DNA of 64,000 nucleotides, from assembly GCF_030408775.1 (NCBI RefSeq), contig NZ_CP047210.1, positions 1,984,001-2,048,000 on the forward strand, in the 5' to 3' direction. Made by a program: the position numbers and the translations under genes. Origin of the DNA: Corynebacterium fournieri. Its GTDB lineage: Bacteria; Actinomycetota; Actinomycetes; Mycobacteriales; Mycobacteriaceae. Of the stretch, positions 7,809-16,813 are shown piece after piece. Under the pieces are notes generated by a model that worked only from the letters and a program-made list of their open reading frames with translations, had not been told where the DNA came from and ran no database searches. How positions within the stretch are numbered: the first letter of the stretch is position 1; every line of letters starts with the position of its first letter.

Positions 7809-8747
7809 TTACGGCCGGTACGTCGTCGCCAGCACCGTCACTGGGCCACGGCGATCTGCACGCGCCTTCGCCTCGAGCACTCGGCGGATGCACTCAGCCT
7901 CGTGGAACAAGATCTCAACCGGAAACAGATGGAGCACCTCGTACCCCTGCTCCTTCAGCCAATTTTCACGCCGGGTCATCTTCATCACCTCAGCGTGAGG
8001 CATGTCTTCGAATTTGATGTAGCCGTCAATCTCGATGATCAAGTTGCCCCATAGCAGATCCACCCGATACCGCCTACCCACCCACATCTGTTCTTGGACT
8101 TCAATGCCGTGTTCACCCAAGATGACGCGGAAGAGCGACTCCATCGCGGATTCGGACTTCGCCGAACTGAGCTCGAGCGCCTCTCTGGCCAGACCCACGC
8201 TCTTCTTTCCCGCGAGCCGTGCGATCGTGGCCGACAGCGCCGATTGGATGGCATCGAGCTGGAGTGGCGTTTTCTCGCGGTAGAGGCCGTCCATAGCTAC
8301 GACGGCATCGCGCACGCCATGGAAACGGGCGATGTCGACAGCTGTACGCGCCGGGGTGGTGAGGCGAAGCTGGCCGCCGCCACCGGCAGGGTCGAACGCC
8401 TCGAACTCCCGGATGTCGATGTCGGGAACCGCGATGCTGCGGTAGACCACACCCTTGGGCCACTGCGATTTTGACGGCGGCCGCCCGTTTCGCTGCGCCA
8501 GCTCAACGGTCTCGGGATCCTTGCCCACCACCCACATCCCGTACACCCGCGCCGCGGATCTGCCCATCAGCACCGCTTTGTGGGCGCTTACCCCGTGCGC
8601 GTAGCACCGCAAGAACTCCTGCTCGTGGCGGCGGAGACTTTGCCAGTGCGCCAGCGGCACGAATTTCGTTGCGGAGAGCTGCACGCATTCCTGCGACGCG
8701 ACGTCCCCGCGCGCCACCAGCGGCGCTACCAACCGTGCGTGATCCAT
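7809..8747 (-). CDS. DUF559-type (PD-(D/E)xK, VSR-fold) nuclease with AbiEi-like N-terminal region, copy 1
   Basis: The 312-residue protein has an N-terminal region (1-130) resembling AbiEi-type regulator or antitoxin domains and a C-terminal DUF559 endonuclease-like domain (about 195-295). Candidate catalytic residues are Glu203 in ESLFR, Asp230 in YRVDLLW, and Glu239 and Asp241 in IIEIDG; the conserved WLKEQGYEVLHLFP follows. The copy at 53372-54313 aligns without gaps and keeps all four residues at the same positions. ATG 8747 has AGGGGGAAA upstream. The gene lies between two 70-bp palindromes at 7710-7779 and 8826-8895. DUF559 proteins are thought to be DNA endonucleases, but no substrate is known. 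The palindromes are my candidate target. Confidence 0.7.
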   Translation of the reverse strand: MDHARLVAPLVARGDVASQECVQLSATKFVPLAHWQSLRRHEQEFLRCYAHGVSAHKAVLMGRSAARVYGMWVVGKDPETVELAQRNGRPPSKSQWPKGVVYRSIAVPDIDIREFEAFDPAGGGGQLRLTTPARTAVDIARFHGVRDAVVAMDGLYREKTPLQLDAIQSALSATIARLAGKKSVGLAREALELSSAKSESAMESLFRVILGEHGIEVQEQMWVGRRYRVDLLWGNLIIEIDGYIKFEDMPHAEVMKMTRRENWLKEQGYEVLHLFPVEILFHEAECIRRVLEAKARADRRGPVTVLATTYRP

Positions 8748-8808
8748 TTTCCCCCTGAAGTGCGGCCTCCTCCGAGGCAGCGGCTTTGAGATTAGCAGCG
8801 TCCTCCGG

Positions 8809-8819
8809 CACACGCAGGC
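8809..8819 (+). repeat. 11-bp direct repeat, copy 2 (CACACGCAGGC)
   Basis: Identical to 7681-7691. It lies between the nuclease start codon and the right palindrome. Confidence 0.5.
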
Positions 8820-8825
8820 CGTTGC

Positions 8826-8895
8826 GGATCCAGCTACCTAGGGCCAGCTACTTAGCCCCCAGGGGCCAGTTAGCTGGTTCTAGATAGCTGGATCC
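8826..8895. repeat. 70-bp nested palindrome, right flank of DUF559 unit 1
   Basis: The outer arms GGATCCAGCTA (8826-8836) and TAGCTGGATCC (8885-8895) are perfect inverted repeats. The inner CCAGCTA (8844-8850) pairs with TAGCTGG (8871-8877). Cores are again 14 nt apart and the whole element is exactly as long as the left one. It lies 78 nt upstream of the nuclease start, so it could also influence its promoter. Confidence 0.9.
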
Positions 8896-8983
8896 AGCGG
8901 GAGACCCGACTCGTTGGGCCAATACAAATAGTTGAAGTTTCCCACGATTTGCGGATCTGCCGAGCGCTATTAGCCTTATCGGC

Positions 8984-11900
8984 ATGTCTCAGCCCGACAA
9001 CCCCCTCCTTAGAAGCCACCTCGCCCCGCCAGAGCGCACGCTTATCGACGTCCTCACGGCCACCGCCGACGAGTACCCCGACGCTGCGGCCATCGACGAC
9101 GGCAACCACTCCGGCGACGATGACGGCGTGCTCACCTACGCCGAGCTGGTGGAGGAGATCGAGCACCGCGCTGCCGACATGCGCGCGAAGGGCGTGCGTG
9201 ATGGCGGTCGCGTAGGCATCAGGATGACCTCGGGAAGCAGGGAGCTCTACCTAGCCATCCTGTCCACCATGCGCGCGGGCTGCGCGTACGTGCCGGTGGA
9301 CGCGGACGACCCGGACGAGCGCGCGGAGACCGTGTTCGGCGAGGCGGACGTGGACGCTATCTGGACCGATGAGGGCCTGCGGGTGCTCAAGCCCTCGCAG
9401 CCGGGCGAGCTCGGCGAGGTCACCCCGGACCATGATTGCTGGATCATCTTCACCTCCGGGTCCACGGGCAAGCCGAAGGGCGTGGCGGTCACGCACCGCT
9501 CCGCGGCGGCGTTCGTGGACGCAGAGGCGCGCCTGTTTTGCCAGGACAACCCGCTCGGCCCGGACGACCGTGTGCTGGCCGGCCTGTCCGTGGCATTCGA
9601 CGCCTCCTGCGAGGAGATGTGGCTGGCGTGGGGCCACGGCGCCTGCCTGGTGCCCGCCCCGCGCGCGCTGGTGCGCTCCGGGCAGGACTTGGGCCCGTGG
9701 CTGATCCGCCGCGACATCACGGTCGTGTCCACCGTGCCCACCCTGGCGGGCCTGTGGCCGAAGGAGGCGCTGGACAACATTCGCCTGCTCATCGTGGGCG
9801 GCGAGGCCTGCTCCCAGGAGCTGACGGACCGTCTGGCGGACGGCCGAGAGATGTGGAACACCTACGGGCCCACGGAGGCGACCGTGGTGGCCAGCGCGAA
9901 GCAGCTGTTCCCCGGCGAGGCGGTGACCATCGGGTGGCCGCTGGACGGCTGGGACCTCGCCGTGGCAGACGAGGGCGAGGACGGGCAAGGCGAGCTCATC
10001 ATCGGCGGCGTGGGCCTGGCCCGCTACCTGGATGCGGAAAAGGACGCGGAGAAGTACGCCCCGATGGGCGACTGGGAGCGCGCCTACCGCACCGGCGACC
10101 ACGTCAAACTCACGGACAACGGGCTGGCGTTTGTCGGCCGCGCCGACGACCAGGTCAAAATCGGCGGGCGCCGCATCGAGCTAGGCGAGGTCGAGGCTAA
10201 CGTGGCCGCGCTCGACGGGGTGTACAACTCCGCCGTGGCGGTGCAGGCGCTGCCGTCCGGCGACAAGGTGCTGGTGGGCTACGTCTCCCCCAATGCGGGC
10301 ACCGATCTGGATGTGCCGCAGATGCGCGAGCGTTTGGCCGAGGTGATGCCGGCCGCGCTCGTGCCGCGCCTGCACGTGATGGACGAGCTGCCTATCCGCA
10401 CCTCCGGCAAGGTGGACAAGAAGGCCCTGCCGTGGCCGCTGCCCGCGTCCGTGGATGCGGTGGGGCTGACGGAGACGGAGACCTGGGTGGCCCAGCAGTG
10501 GGTTGAGGTGCTCGGCCTGGACGTGCCGGGCCGCGACGCCGACTTCTTCGAGCTCGGCGGCTCTTCCCTGGCGGCGGCCGCCCTGATTACACGTCTGCGC
10601 GAGCGCGTGCCCACGATCGCGGTGCGCGATCTCTACGACCACCCGAGGTTGGAAACGCTTGCCTCGCTTATCGACGAGCTGACGCTTTCCAGCCGCACCG
10701 CCAAGCGCGAACGCGTGGTGGATCCCGTCGGCTTCGGCACCCGCGTCGCCCAGACAGCGCTGATGGTGCCGGTGATGACCCTGAAGGCAGCCACAGCCGT
10801 GACCTGGGTGGCCATCGCCGCGAACCTGCTGGGGCTGACGCAGCTGAGCTGGACCTGGCTCGCCGTGGCGTTTGTGGTGCTGTGCACCCCGTTCGGCCGT
10901 ATCCCCATCGGTGCGCTCGGCGCGCGGGCGATCCGCGGCCGGGTGAAACCAGGCGTGTACAAGCGCGGAGGGGCGCGGCACGTGCGCCTCTGGGCGGCGG
11001 AGCGCTGGCTGGCAGCCTCCGGCGCGTTGAACATCTCGAGCGCGAACGCCGCCAAGATCACGGCCCGCATGCTGGGCGCCAAGATCGGCAAGGGTGTGGA
11101 CATGCACGCGTTTGCGCCGGTGACCGGCCTGCTCACCGTCGGCGAAGGCAGCGCCATCGAGCCGGAGGTGGACCTGGGCGGCATGTGGCTCGACGGCGAC
11201 GAGCTGCACGTTGGCGACGTACGCATCGGTGCGGAGGCCCGCGTCGGCGCGCGCTCCACGCTCATGCCCGGCACGGAGATCCGCGACGGCGCCCATGTAG
11301 AGGCCGGCTCTACCGTCACTGGTAGAAAGCCCGTGAAAAAGGGCGCGCGTTGGGCGGGTTCGCCCGCGCGCAAGGTGGGCCGCTCCAAGCACCGCTTCCC
11401 CGACGAGCGTCCACCTCGCCGGCCCCTGTGGGCGCTGGGGTACGGCCTGACCTCCCTGCTGATGGCGCTGCTGCCGGCGACGGCCGGTGTGGCGGGCGTC
11501 GCCGCGACCGTGGGCCTGGCGCATCTGGCCCACACCTCATCCGTGTGGGGGCTGCTCGTGTTCGCGCCGGTTGGCGGGCTGGTGTACTTCGCGTGCGGTC
11601 TGGCGTTGACGTGGTTGGCCGTGAGGATGGCGTCGCTAGGCGTCAAGCCCGGTGTGTTCCCCGTGCGCAGCTGGCACGGCTGGGCGCTGTGGACCGTCAC
11701 GCGCCTGATGGACGACGCGCGCACCCGCTACTTCCCCCTCTACGCGGGCCTGGCCACACCGGTGTGGCTACGCTCGCTGGGCGCGAAGATCGGCGAGCGC
11801 GCCGAGGTCTCCACCGCCGTGATGGTGCCGAAACTGACCGAGGTACGCGACGGCGCCTTCCTCGCCGACGACACCATGGTGGGCACCTACGAACTCGGCG

Positions 11901-12793
11901 ACGGCTGGATCCGCACCGACCGCTCCATCGTGGGCAAGCGCTCCTTCGTGGGCAACACCGGCATGGTCGCACCCGGGCGCAAACTGGCCAAGCAGTCGCT
12001 GGTGGCGGTGCTGTCCGCCTCGCCGAAGAAGTCCAAGGCCGGCTCCAACTGGTGGGGCTCGCCGCCGGAGCGCATGCGCCGCGTCGAGGTCGAGGCTGCT
12101 GGTGAGGCGACCTACAAACCGTCCACAGCCCTGCGCCGCAAGCGCGGGTTCGTGGAGACGCTGCGCCTGCTCGCGCCGATGACGCAGGCAGTTATCGCCG
12201 CGGTGTTCGCCGCAGGCGTGGTAGAGCTGCTGCAGCGCTTCGGCTGGTGGACTCTCCTGCTCGGCGGCCTGGTCTGGATGGCCGTGGGCGTGCTCGCGGT
12301 GCTTAGCGCCGTGGTGGCCAAGTGGGTGCTGGTTGGACGCCACACATCCGGCGATCACCCCCTGTATTCCTGGTTTGTTTGGCTCAACGAGCTGCAGGAC
12401 CAGTTCATCGAAGTTGTCGCCGCCCCGTGGTTCTTCAACTGGGCGTCCGGCTCCGGGGAGATGAACCTGGCGCTGCGCGCACTCGGTGTGAAGGTGGGCC
12501 GCGGCGCGTGGATCGAGTCCTACTGGTTCCCGGAAACGGACCTGTGCGTAGTGGGCCGCGGCGCTACCGTCGGACCGGGCACGGTGGTGCAAACGCACCT
12601 GTTCCAGGACCGCGTGATGTCCCTGGACACGGTGTCCATCCTGGATTCGGCGACACTGGGGCCGCACTCGGTGTCCCTGCCGGGTTCCGTCATCGGCGCC
12701 GGCGCGACAGTGGGCCCGGGCTCACTGGTCATGCGCGGCGACGAGGTGCCCGCGATGACGGTGTGGCAGGGCAACCCGGTGGAGCCGCAGTAG
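8984..12793 (+). CDS. Pls/Pos-type membrane-bound nonribosomal peptide synthetase (poly-amino-acid synthetase-like)
   Basis: The 1269-residue protein begins with an adenylation domain: SGSTGKPKG near 157-165, NTYGPTEA near 290, YRTGD near 370, and the catalytic lysine region SGKVDKKA near 475. A carrier domain follows, with FELGGSSL near 521-528 holding the phosphopantetheine serine. It then has three pairs of transmembrane segments (about 588-637, 815-885 and 1065-1117) separated by soluble hexapeptide-repeat-like domains. This one-module layout without condensation or thioesterase domains is that of epsilon-poly-L-lysine synthetase relatives, which polymerise one amino acid at the membrane. 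The activated residue cannot be deduced here. The start lacks a Shine-Dalgarno and follows TAGCCT by 7 nt. Its stop lies 4 nt from the convergent sortase gene. Confidence 0.85.
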   Translation: MSQPDNPLLRSHLAPPERTLIDVLTATADEYPDAAAIDDGNHSGDDDGVLTYAELVEEIEHRAADMRAKGVRDGGRVGIRMTSGSRELYLAILSTMRAGCAYVPVDADDPDERAETVFGEADVDAIWTDEGLRVLKPSQPGELGEVTPDHDCWIIFTSGSTGKPKGVAVTHRSAAAFVDAEARLFCQDNPLGPDDRVLAGLSVAFDASCEEMWLAWGHGACLVPAPRALVRSGQDLGPWLIRRDITVVSTVPTLAGLWPKEALDNIRLLIVGGEACSQELTDRLADGREMWNTYGPTEATVVASAKQLFPGEAVTIGWPLDGWDLAVADEGEDGQGELIIGGVGLARYLDAEKDAEKYAPMGDWERAYRTGDHVKLTDNGLAFVGRADDQVKIGGRRIELGEVEANVAALDGVYNSAVAVQALPSGDKVLVGYVSPNAGTDLDVPQMRERLAEVMPAALVPRLHVMDELPIRTSGKVDKKALPWPLPASVDAVGLTETETWVAQQWVEVLGLDVPGRDADFFELGGSSLAAAALITRLRERVPTIAVRDLYDHPRLETLASLIDELTLSSRTAKRERVVDPVGFGTRVAQTALMVPVMTLKAATAVTWVAIAANLLGLTQLSWTWLAVAFVVLCTPFGRIPIGALGARAIRGRVKPGVYKRGGARHVRLWAAERWLAASGALNISSANAAKITARMLGAKIGKGVDMHAFAPVTGLLTVGEGSAIEPEVDLGGMWLDGDELHVGDVRIGAEARVGARSTLMPGTEIRDGAHVEAGSTVTGRKPVKKGARWAGSPARKVGRSKHRFPDERPPRRPLWALGYGLTSLLMALLPATAGVAGVAATVGLAHLAHTSSVWGLLVFAPVGGLVYFACGLALTWLAVRMASLGVKPGVFPVRSWHGWALWTVTRLMDDARTRYFPLYAGLATPVWLRSLGAKIGERAEVSTAVMVPKLTEVRDGAFLADDTMVGTYELGDGWIRTDRSIVGKRSFVGNTGMVAPGRKLAKQSLVAVLSASPKKSKAGSNWWGSPPERMRRVEVEAAGEATYKPSTALRRKRGFVETLRLLAPMTQAVIAAVFAAGVVELLQRFGWWTLLLGGLVWMAVGVLAVLSAVVAKWVLVGRHTSGDHPLYSWFVWLNELQDQFIEVVAAPWFFNWASGSGEMNLALRALGVKVGRGAWIESYWFPETDLCVVGRGATVGPGTVVQTHLFQDRVMSLDTVSILDSATLGPHSVSLPGSVIGAGATVGPGSLVMRGDEVPAMTVWQGNPVEPQ

Positions 12794-12797
12794 GGGT

Positions 12798-13655
12798 TTA
12801 CGGCCGCGCAGCCTCGCGCCGCTTCTTCCGCCGGTCCCGCCAGCGCTTCCACAGGATCAGCAACAGCACGAGCAGGACGAGCACGAGCACCGCGATCATC
12901 CACCAGGACCACACGAAGGCATCCACGGTCGGCTCTGGGGTGCCCGGGTCCAGGGGCGCGCGCTCGGCGTGCACCAGCAAACGGTCCGTGTTCAGCCCGT
13001 ACGGGGTGCAGGTGATCAGGGTGAGCTTGTCCTTGCCGGGCTCGTAGGTCACGGCGTCGTAGTCGTCGGGTTTGACCACGTCGCGCGAGGTCATGCGGTA
13101 GCGCAGGCGCTCACCCATGACGTCGATGAAGATGTCGTCGCCGGGCTTGAGCATGGGCAGCTGGTCAAACATCGCCGCATTCACCATGCCGGTGTGCGCG
13201 GATATGACCGCGTTCGTGCCGTCGCCGCCGACAGGCAGGGTGGAGCCGTACATGTGCCCGGCGCCGTCGTAAAGCACGTCCGGCCTGGTGGTGTGGTACA
13301 CGGGCAGGTCCACGTTGATGCGCGGGATGCGCACGCGCGCCATCACGTGGTAGCTCTCCGGCAGGGTCAGCTGGGACATGTAGTCGTCGAAGCCGGGGTC
13401 CTCGTCACGCGGGGCGCGCGCGTGCGGCCCCTCCGCCAACAGGCGTTGGTTGTACTGGTGTGCCAGTTCCAGCTGCTGCGCCTTGACGTCGTCGCTGAGC
13501 TCCTGCACCGCCCCCGCATATTCCTCGTTTTGCTGGATCTGCCGGTACTGCGCGGACAGCGTGGACGCGATCGGGTACAGCAGCAGCAGCGCCCCCAGGA
13601 TCAGCACGATCCAAGAGACGGCGTTGCTGCGGCGCTTACCCTTCTTCGTCGTCAT
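12798..13655 (-). CDS. Class C (pilus-specific) sortase, pilus cluster 1
   Basis: This 285-residue sortase has N- and C-terminal transmembrane helices (about 13-34 and 247-268), the class C topology. The catalytic residues are His154 in SAHTG, Cys216 in TLITCTPYG and Arg225. A lid-like DPGF lies at 86-89 before the core. Such enzymes join pilin monomers by lysine isopeptide bonds outside the membrane. The start overlaps the end of the base pilin gene by 20 nt, so translation is coupled. It is the last gene of the cluster that runs from the giant adhesin at 22588. Confidence 0.9.
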   Translation of the reverse strand: MTTKKGKRRSNAVSWIVLILGALLLLYPIASTLSAQYRQIQQNEEYAGAVQELSDDVKAQQLELAHQYNQRLLAEGPHARAPRDEDPGFDDYMSQLTLPESYHVMARVRIPRINVDLPVYHTTRPDVLYDGAGHMYGSTLPVGGDGTNAVISAHTGMVNAAMFDQLPMLKPGDDIFIDVMGERLRYRMTSRDVVKPDDYDAVTYEPGKDKLTLITCTPYGLNTDRLLVHAERAPLDPGTPEPTVDAFVWSWWMIAVLVLVLLVLLLILWKRWRDRRKKRREAARP

Positions 13656-15075
13656 TGCGCCTGCGCAAGAAGAGTCCGAGGAGGATCAGCAGCACGGCGA
13701 GCCCGGTGATGCCGATGACGCTCGCGCCGGTGGACGCGAGGTCGCCGACGCGCTCGCCTATCGACGGCGTCCCGTCCCCCTCACCTCTTTTCACCACGGT
13801 CTCAGTCACAGTGGCCGGGGAACCGTCCGCCCGCGTGGTCTCGCGGGTGACCACCTCGGTGACGGAGGCGTCGGACGGCGTGGCACTGGTTGGGGTTGGG
13901 GTTCGGGTTTGGGTTTCGGTTTCGGTTTCGGTTTCAGTGCTGTGCTGGTCGTCGGCGGAGACGGTGGTGGTTGCCGCGGCAGCGTCGAAGCATTTTTTCC
14001 GCTCCACCACGTTGATGTGGTTGACGTGCTCGACCGTGACGGGCGCGCGGGTGGCATCCATCCCGTCTGCAGTCAACGTGACGGTGGCGGCGAGGTCCCC
14101 GAGCGTGGCATTGCGCACCGGGCCGCTGCCCCACGGCTTCTTCTCGTTCGCCTTCGCCGGCACCCAGGTTTCCACCGTGGTGGCGGGATCAAGCGATTTC
14201 GCGCGCGCTAGCTTAGCCAGGCCCGCGCTGGTGAGCGTGAAGGTCGCCTCGTCGTTGCCCTGCTGCTGCTCGTCGTAATCCTCGCCGCGTTTCAGCTCGA
14301 CGTTCTCACCCGCCCCGTGAATGGTCAGGCGCGGGGCTTGCAGTTTGTTCACCGGCTGGTCCTTGCGGGCCGTGCCCGGCACCTGCTTCGAGGTGGTCGC
14401 CGACGCTGCGTCGAAGTGGAGCGCCTGGTCGCCTCGCGCCACCACGCTGCGGGGCCCGCCGTTGTCCCACTGCACCGTGTGGCCGCGCGAGAACTGCAAG
14501 GTCAGCGCGTACTGGCTGAGCGTGCCGTCCGTGGAGAGGTTGGGCACGGTGGAGACAAAGTCGTACTCCACATACGTCCCAGGCGCTGCGGCTTCCTTCC
14601 ATTCCGGGGTGTTGCACGCCGTCAGCGGGTCCACGCTGATCCCCAGCTCCTGCGCCTTCGGCGCCACCACCTGCGCCAGCTTGTCCGGGGTCACCGCCAC
14701 CACGAACGGGGCGTAGGACACACGGGCGTCCTGCGTGTCCGGGTTGTCCGCCACCCGCACCAGGTACACGCCGGTATCCAGACCCGTGAAGGTGGCGGTG
14801 CCATCTTCCGACGCTTTGGTGTCCACCTTGCGCAGGCGGTCGGGGCGGTCGCTGGTGATTGCCGGGATGTCCAGGGATTGGAGGTTGTCGGGGGTGGGCC
14901 GGAGGTCGTCGATAAGCAACAGCTCCACATCGCGGTCCCCGATGCGCGCGAACCAGTCCGCGCCGACGCTTTCGCGGAGATCGACCCGGAGGTCGGCGGC
15001 GGAGGCGGCGGGCGCGCAAGCAAGGAAGGCAGCGGCGAGCGCGGCGGCGAGCCTGGGTGCCGTGCGTGAGTGCAT
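13636..15075 (-). CDS. Minor (base) pilin subunit with LASTG signal, pilus cluster 1
   Basis: A 479-residue exported protein with a signal peptide (cleavage near ASAAD), a prealbumin-like domain (about residues 30-135 of the precursor, with the strand TGVYLVRV), further beta domains, and a Thr/Glu-rich linker with repeated TETETET. It ends in LASTG, a hydrophobic helix and RRRND. LAxTG is the signal type of pilus base subunits that the housekeeping sortase uses to anchor the finished fibre (known for SpaB of C. diphtheriae). The ATG at 15075 has AAGGA upstream; an upstream ATG at 15093 is less likely. A nested palindrome lies just upstream at 15110-15176. Confidence 0.8.
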   Translation of the reverse strand: MHSRTAPRLAAALAAAFLACAPAASAADLRVDLRESVGADWFARIGDRDVELLLIDDLRPTPDNLQSLDIPAITSDRPDRLRKVDTKASEDGTATFTGLDTGVYLVRVADNPDTQDARVSYAPFVVAVTPDKLAQVVAPKAQELGISVDPLTACNTPEWKEAAAPGTYVEYDFVSTVPNLSTDGTLSQYALTLQFSRGHTVQWDNGGPRSVVARGDQALHFDAASATTSKQVPGTARKDQPVNKLQAPRLTIHGAGENVELKRGEDYDEQQQGNDEATFTLTSAGLAKLARAKSLDPATTVETWVPAKANEKKPWGSGPVRNATLGDLAATVTLTADGMDATRAPVTVEHVNHINVVERKKCFDAAAATTTVSADDQHSTETETETETQTRTPTPTSATPSDASVTEVVTRETTRADGSPATVTETVVKRGEGDGTPSIGERVGDLASTGASVIGITGLAVLLILLGLFLRRRNDDEEG

Positions 15076-15109
15076 GGTGTCCTTCCTTGTCATAGTGAGA
15101 GCTTGTACG

Positions 15110-15176
15110 GATGGTGAATGGCGGATGGTGAAAATGCGCCACTTTGGGGCATATTCACCATTTGCGATTCACCATC
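15110..15176. repeat. 67-bp nested palindrome between major pilin and base pilin genes
   Basis: Arms 15110-15137 and 15149-15176 pair over 28 nt with few mismatches around an 11-nt loop. The core ATGGTGAA occurs at 15111 and 15125, and TTCACCAT at 15154 and 15168, so cores are 14 nt apart as in the nuclease-associated palindromes, but the core sequence is different. It may also act as an attenuator or mRNA-stabilising stem in the pilus operon. Confidence 0.8.
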
Positions 15177-15184
15177 TGCTCGCC

Positions 15185-16705
15185 TTAGGCGTTGCGGCGG
15201 CTCAGCTGGTACGCAGCGCCGCCGCCGAACAGCACGAGGCCGAGCGCCAGGATGTAGAGCATGGTGCGCTCACCGGTCGCAGGCAGGCGGCCCCAGATGT
15301 TGTCCTTCACGTCGTTGACCGCGACGGTGTACACGGGGCGGGTGGTGTCGGTGCCCTCCGTGGTGCGGGTGAGCAGCTGCGGGTCCGGGTTGAGCAGGTA
15401 GCCGGCCGGAGCCTTGGTCTCCACTGCGCAGTACTGCACGGTCGGGTTGAGCTGCATGCCAAAGCCGGACGCCACGGCGGCCTTCGCCGAGGCAACGTCG
15501 CCGCCCTGGGCGGTGAAGGAGGTCTCGATCTTGGTGCCGTCTGCGGTTGCGGTGCCCTTGATCGCCGTGGCGTCCTTGGCCACCTTGTAGCCGTCGCCCT
15601 CCGGTGCGCAGGGGTAGATCTCGAACTCGGCGCCGTTGCCGGTCTTTTCGTCCTCCACCGGGTTGCCGTTGAGGGTCTTGGTCACCTCGACGTTGGCGTA
15701 CTGCGTGGTGGTGTCGTTGGTGTCCTGGTCGCCGTCCTTAGTGGTCTCCGGCTTGGTCGGGATCGGATCTTCGCGGTTGGGCACGTAGACGTTGGCGGTG
15801 TTGTTGATCTGGCCGTTTGCCGGGATCGCGTTGACCTTGGCCTTGAACACCACCTGGGCAGTCAGGCCCGGGTTCTCGCCGCGCAGGGTCTCCAGGCGCT
15901 GCAGGCCGGCCTCGGTGAACTCGACGGTGAGGTTCTGGCCGTCGTGGGTGATCTTGTAGTCGCCGGACTGCAGGGCAGCGTCCACCCCGTCCTTGGCGCC
16001 GATGAGGGAAACGGCAGCAGAGTCGGCGACGTAGGTCAGTTCTTTCTGCAGGTCATCGGTGATGCGGAAGCGGCTGATGGTGCGGGTGCCGTCCTGCAGC
16101 ACATCGCCGGCCGGGACCGGTGCCTTGACGGTGTAGGTGATTTCGTCGCCGACGTTTGCGTTCGCGTCGTCAGCGGCCTTGGTCGGGTCCAGCTTCTGGT
16201 TCTTCGGGGAGATGGTCGGGGTGTAGGTGAGGGAACCGTCCTCCTGCGTCAGCGGCAGGGTGACCAGGAAGGGGGCGGCGACGGTGTAGTTGCCGTTGGT
16301 CTTCTCGGTGACCTTGTAGATGCCCACCTTGAGGTTGTCGAACTTGGCGATGCCGTCAGCACCGGTCTTGACGTTCTGGGCGGTGAACGTGTCGTCCAGC
16401 GTCGCTTCATCGGCGCCCGCGTTGACGATGTCGCCGGCTTCCTTCCAGCCGGCGGCGGTGTTCAGCCCGTTTTTCATTTGCACGCGCTCGATGGTGAATT
16501 CGGTGTTCGCGACATCGCCGGTGGCGTTCCCCGGGTCGCCTTCCTGCTTGTGGATGGTCAGGCTCGCCGTCTTGTTCACGTCAACGGCCTGGTTGTTCTG
16601 TGCGACCGCGACCGGCGCGAGGTCCGGGGCGACGGCGAGCGGGGTGGCGGTTGCGAATGCGGCCGCGGCTGCGAGCGCGAAGGTCTTCTTCGAAAGGTTC
16701 GACAT
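15185..16705 (-). CDS. Major pilin (SpaA/SpaD-like), pilus cluster 1
   Basis: The 506-residue precursor has a signal peptide ending near VAVAQ, several Ig-like domains and the C-terminal signal LPATG-ERT, a hydrophobic helix and RRNA. A candidate pilin-motif lysine lies in TPTISPKN near residue 166, a variant of the usual YPKN. An E-box-like YCAVETKAPAGY lies in the last domain, as in proteins with internal isopeptide bonds. It should be polymerised by the class C sortase at 12798-13655. AAAGGA precedes the ATG. It follows the giant tip protein by 108 nt, and a stem-loop palindrome separates it from the base pilin gene. Confidence 0.9.
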   Translation of the reverse strand: MSNLSKKTFALAAAAAFATATPLAVAPDLAPVAVAQNNQAVDVNKTASLTIHKQEGDPGNATGDVANTEFTIERVQMKNGLNTAAGWKEAGDIVNAGADEATLDDTFTAQNVKTGADGIAKFDNLKVGIYKVTEKTNGNYTVAAPFLVTLPLTQEDGSLTYTPTISPKNQKLDPTKAADDANANVGDEITYTVKAPVPAGDVLQDGTRTISRFRITDDLQKELTYVADSAAVSLIGAKDGVDAALQSGDYKITHDGQNLTVEFTEAGLQRLETLRGENPGLTAQVVFKAKVNAIPANGQINNTANVYVPNREDPIPTKPETTKDGDQDTNDTTTQYANVEVTKTLNGNPVEDEKTGNGAEFEIYPCAPEGDGYKVAKDATAIKGTATADGTKIETSFTAQGGDVASAKAAVASGFGMQLNPTVQYCAVETKAPAGYLLNPDPQLLTRTTEGTDTTRPVYTVAVNDVKDNIWGRLPATGERTMLYILALGLVLFGGGAAYQLSRRNA

Positions 16706-16813
16706 GGTTGCAAGTCCTTTTCTGGAGGGGTGGGTGTGTGGAGTTGGTTTTGGGAATTACGTGTGCCGGTTTAGGAGAGCCCGTACACCGTCCGCTTGTA
16801 GCGGGCGAATTTT

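Noticed and set aside
10181-11533. 450-codon minus-strand frame inside the NRPS gene
   Set aside because: High GC gives long antisense frames. This one has no domain pattern, while the plus strand carries clear NRPS motifs.
16792-16804. Terminator after the giant adhesin
   Set aside because: The CCGCT/AGCGG stem is only 5 bp and has no T-run, so read-through into the major pilin gene is more likely.
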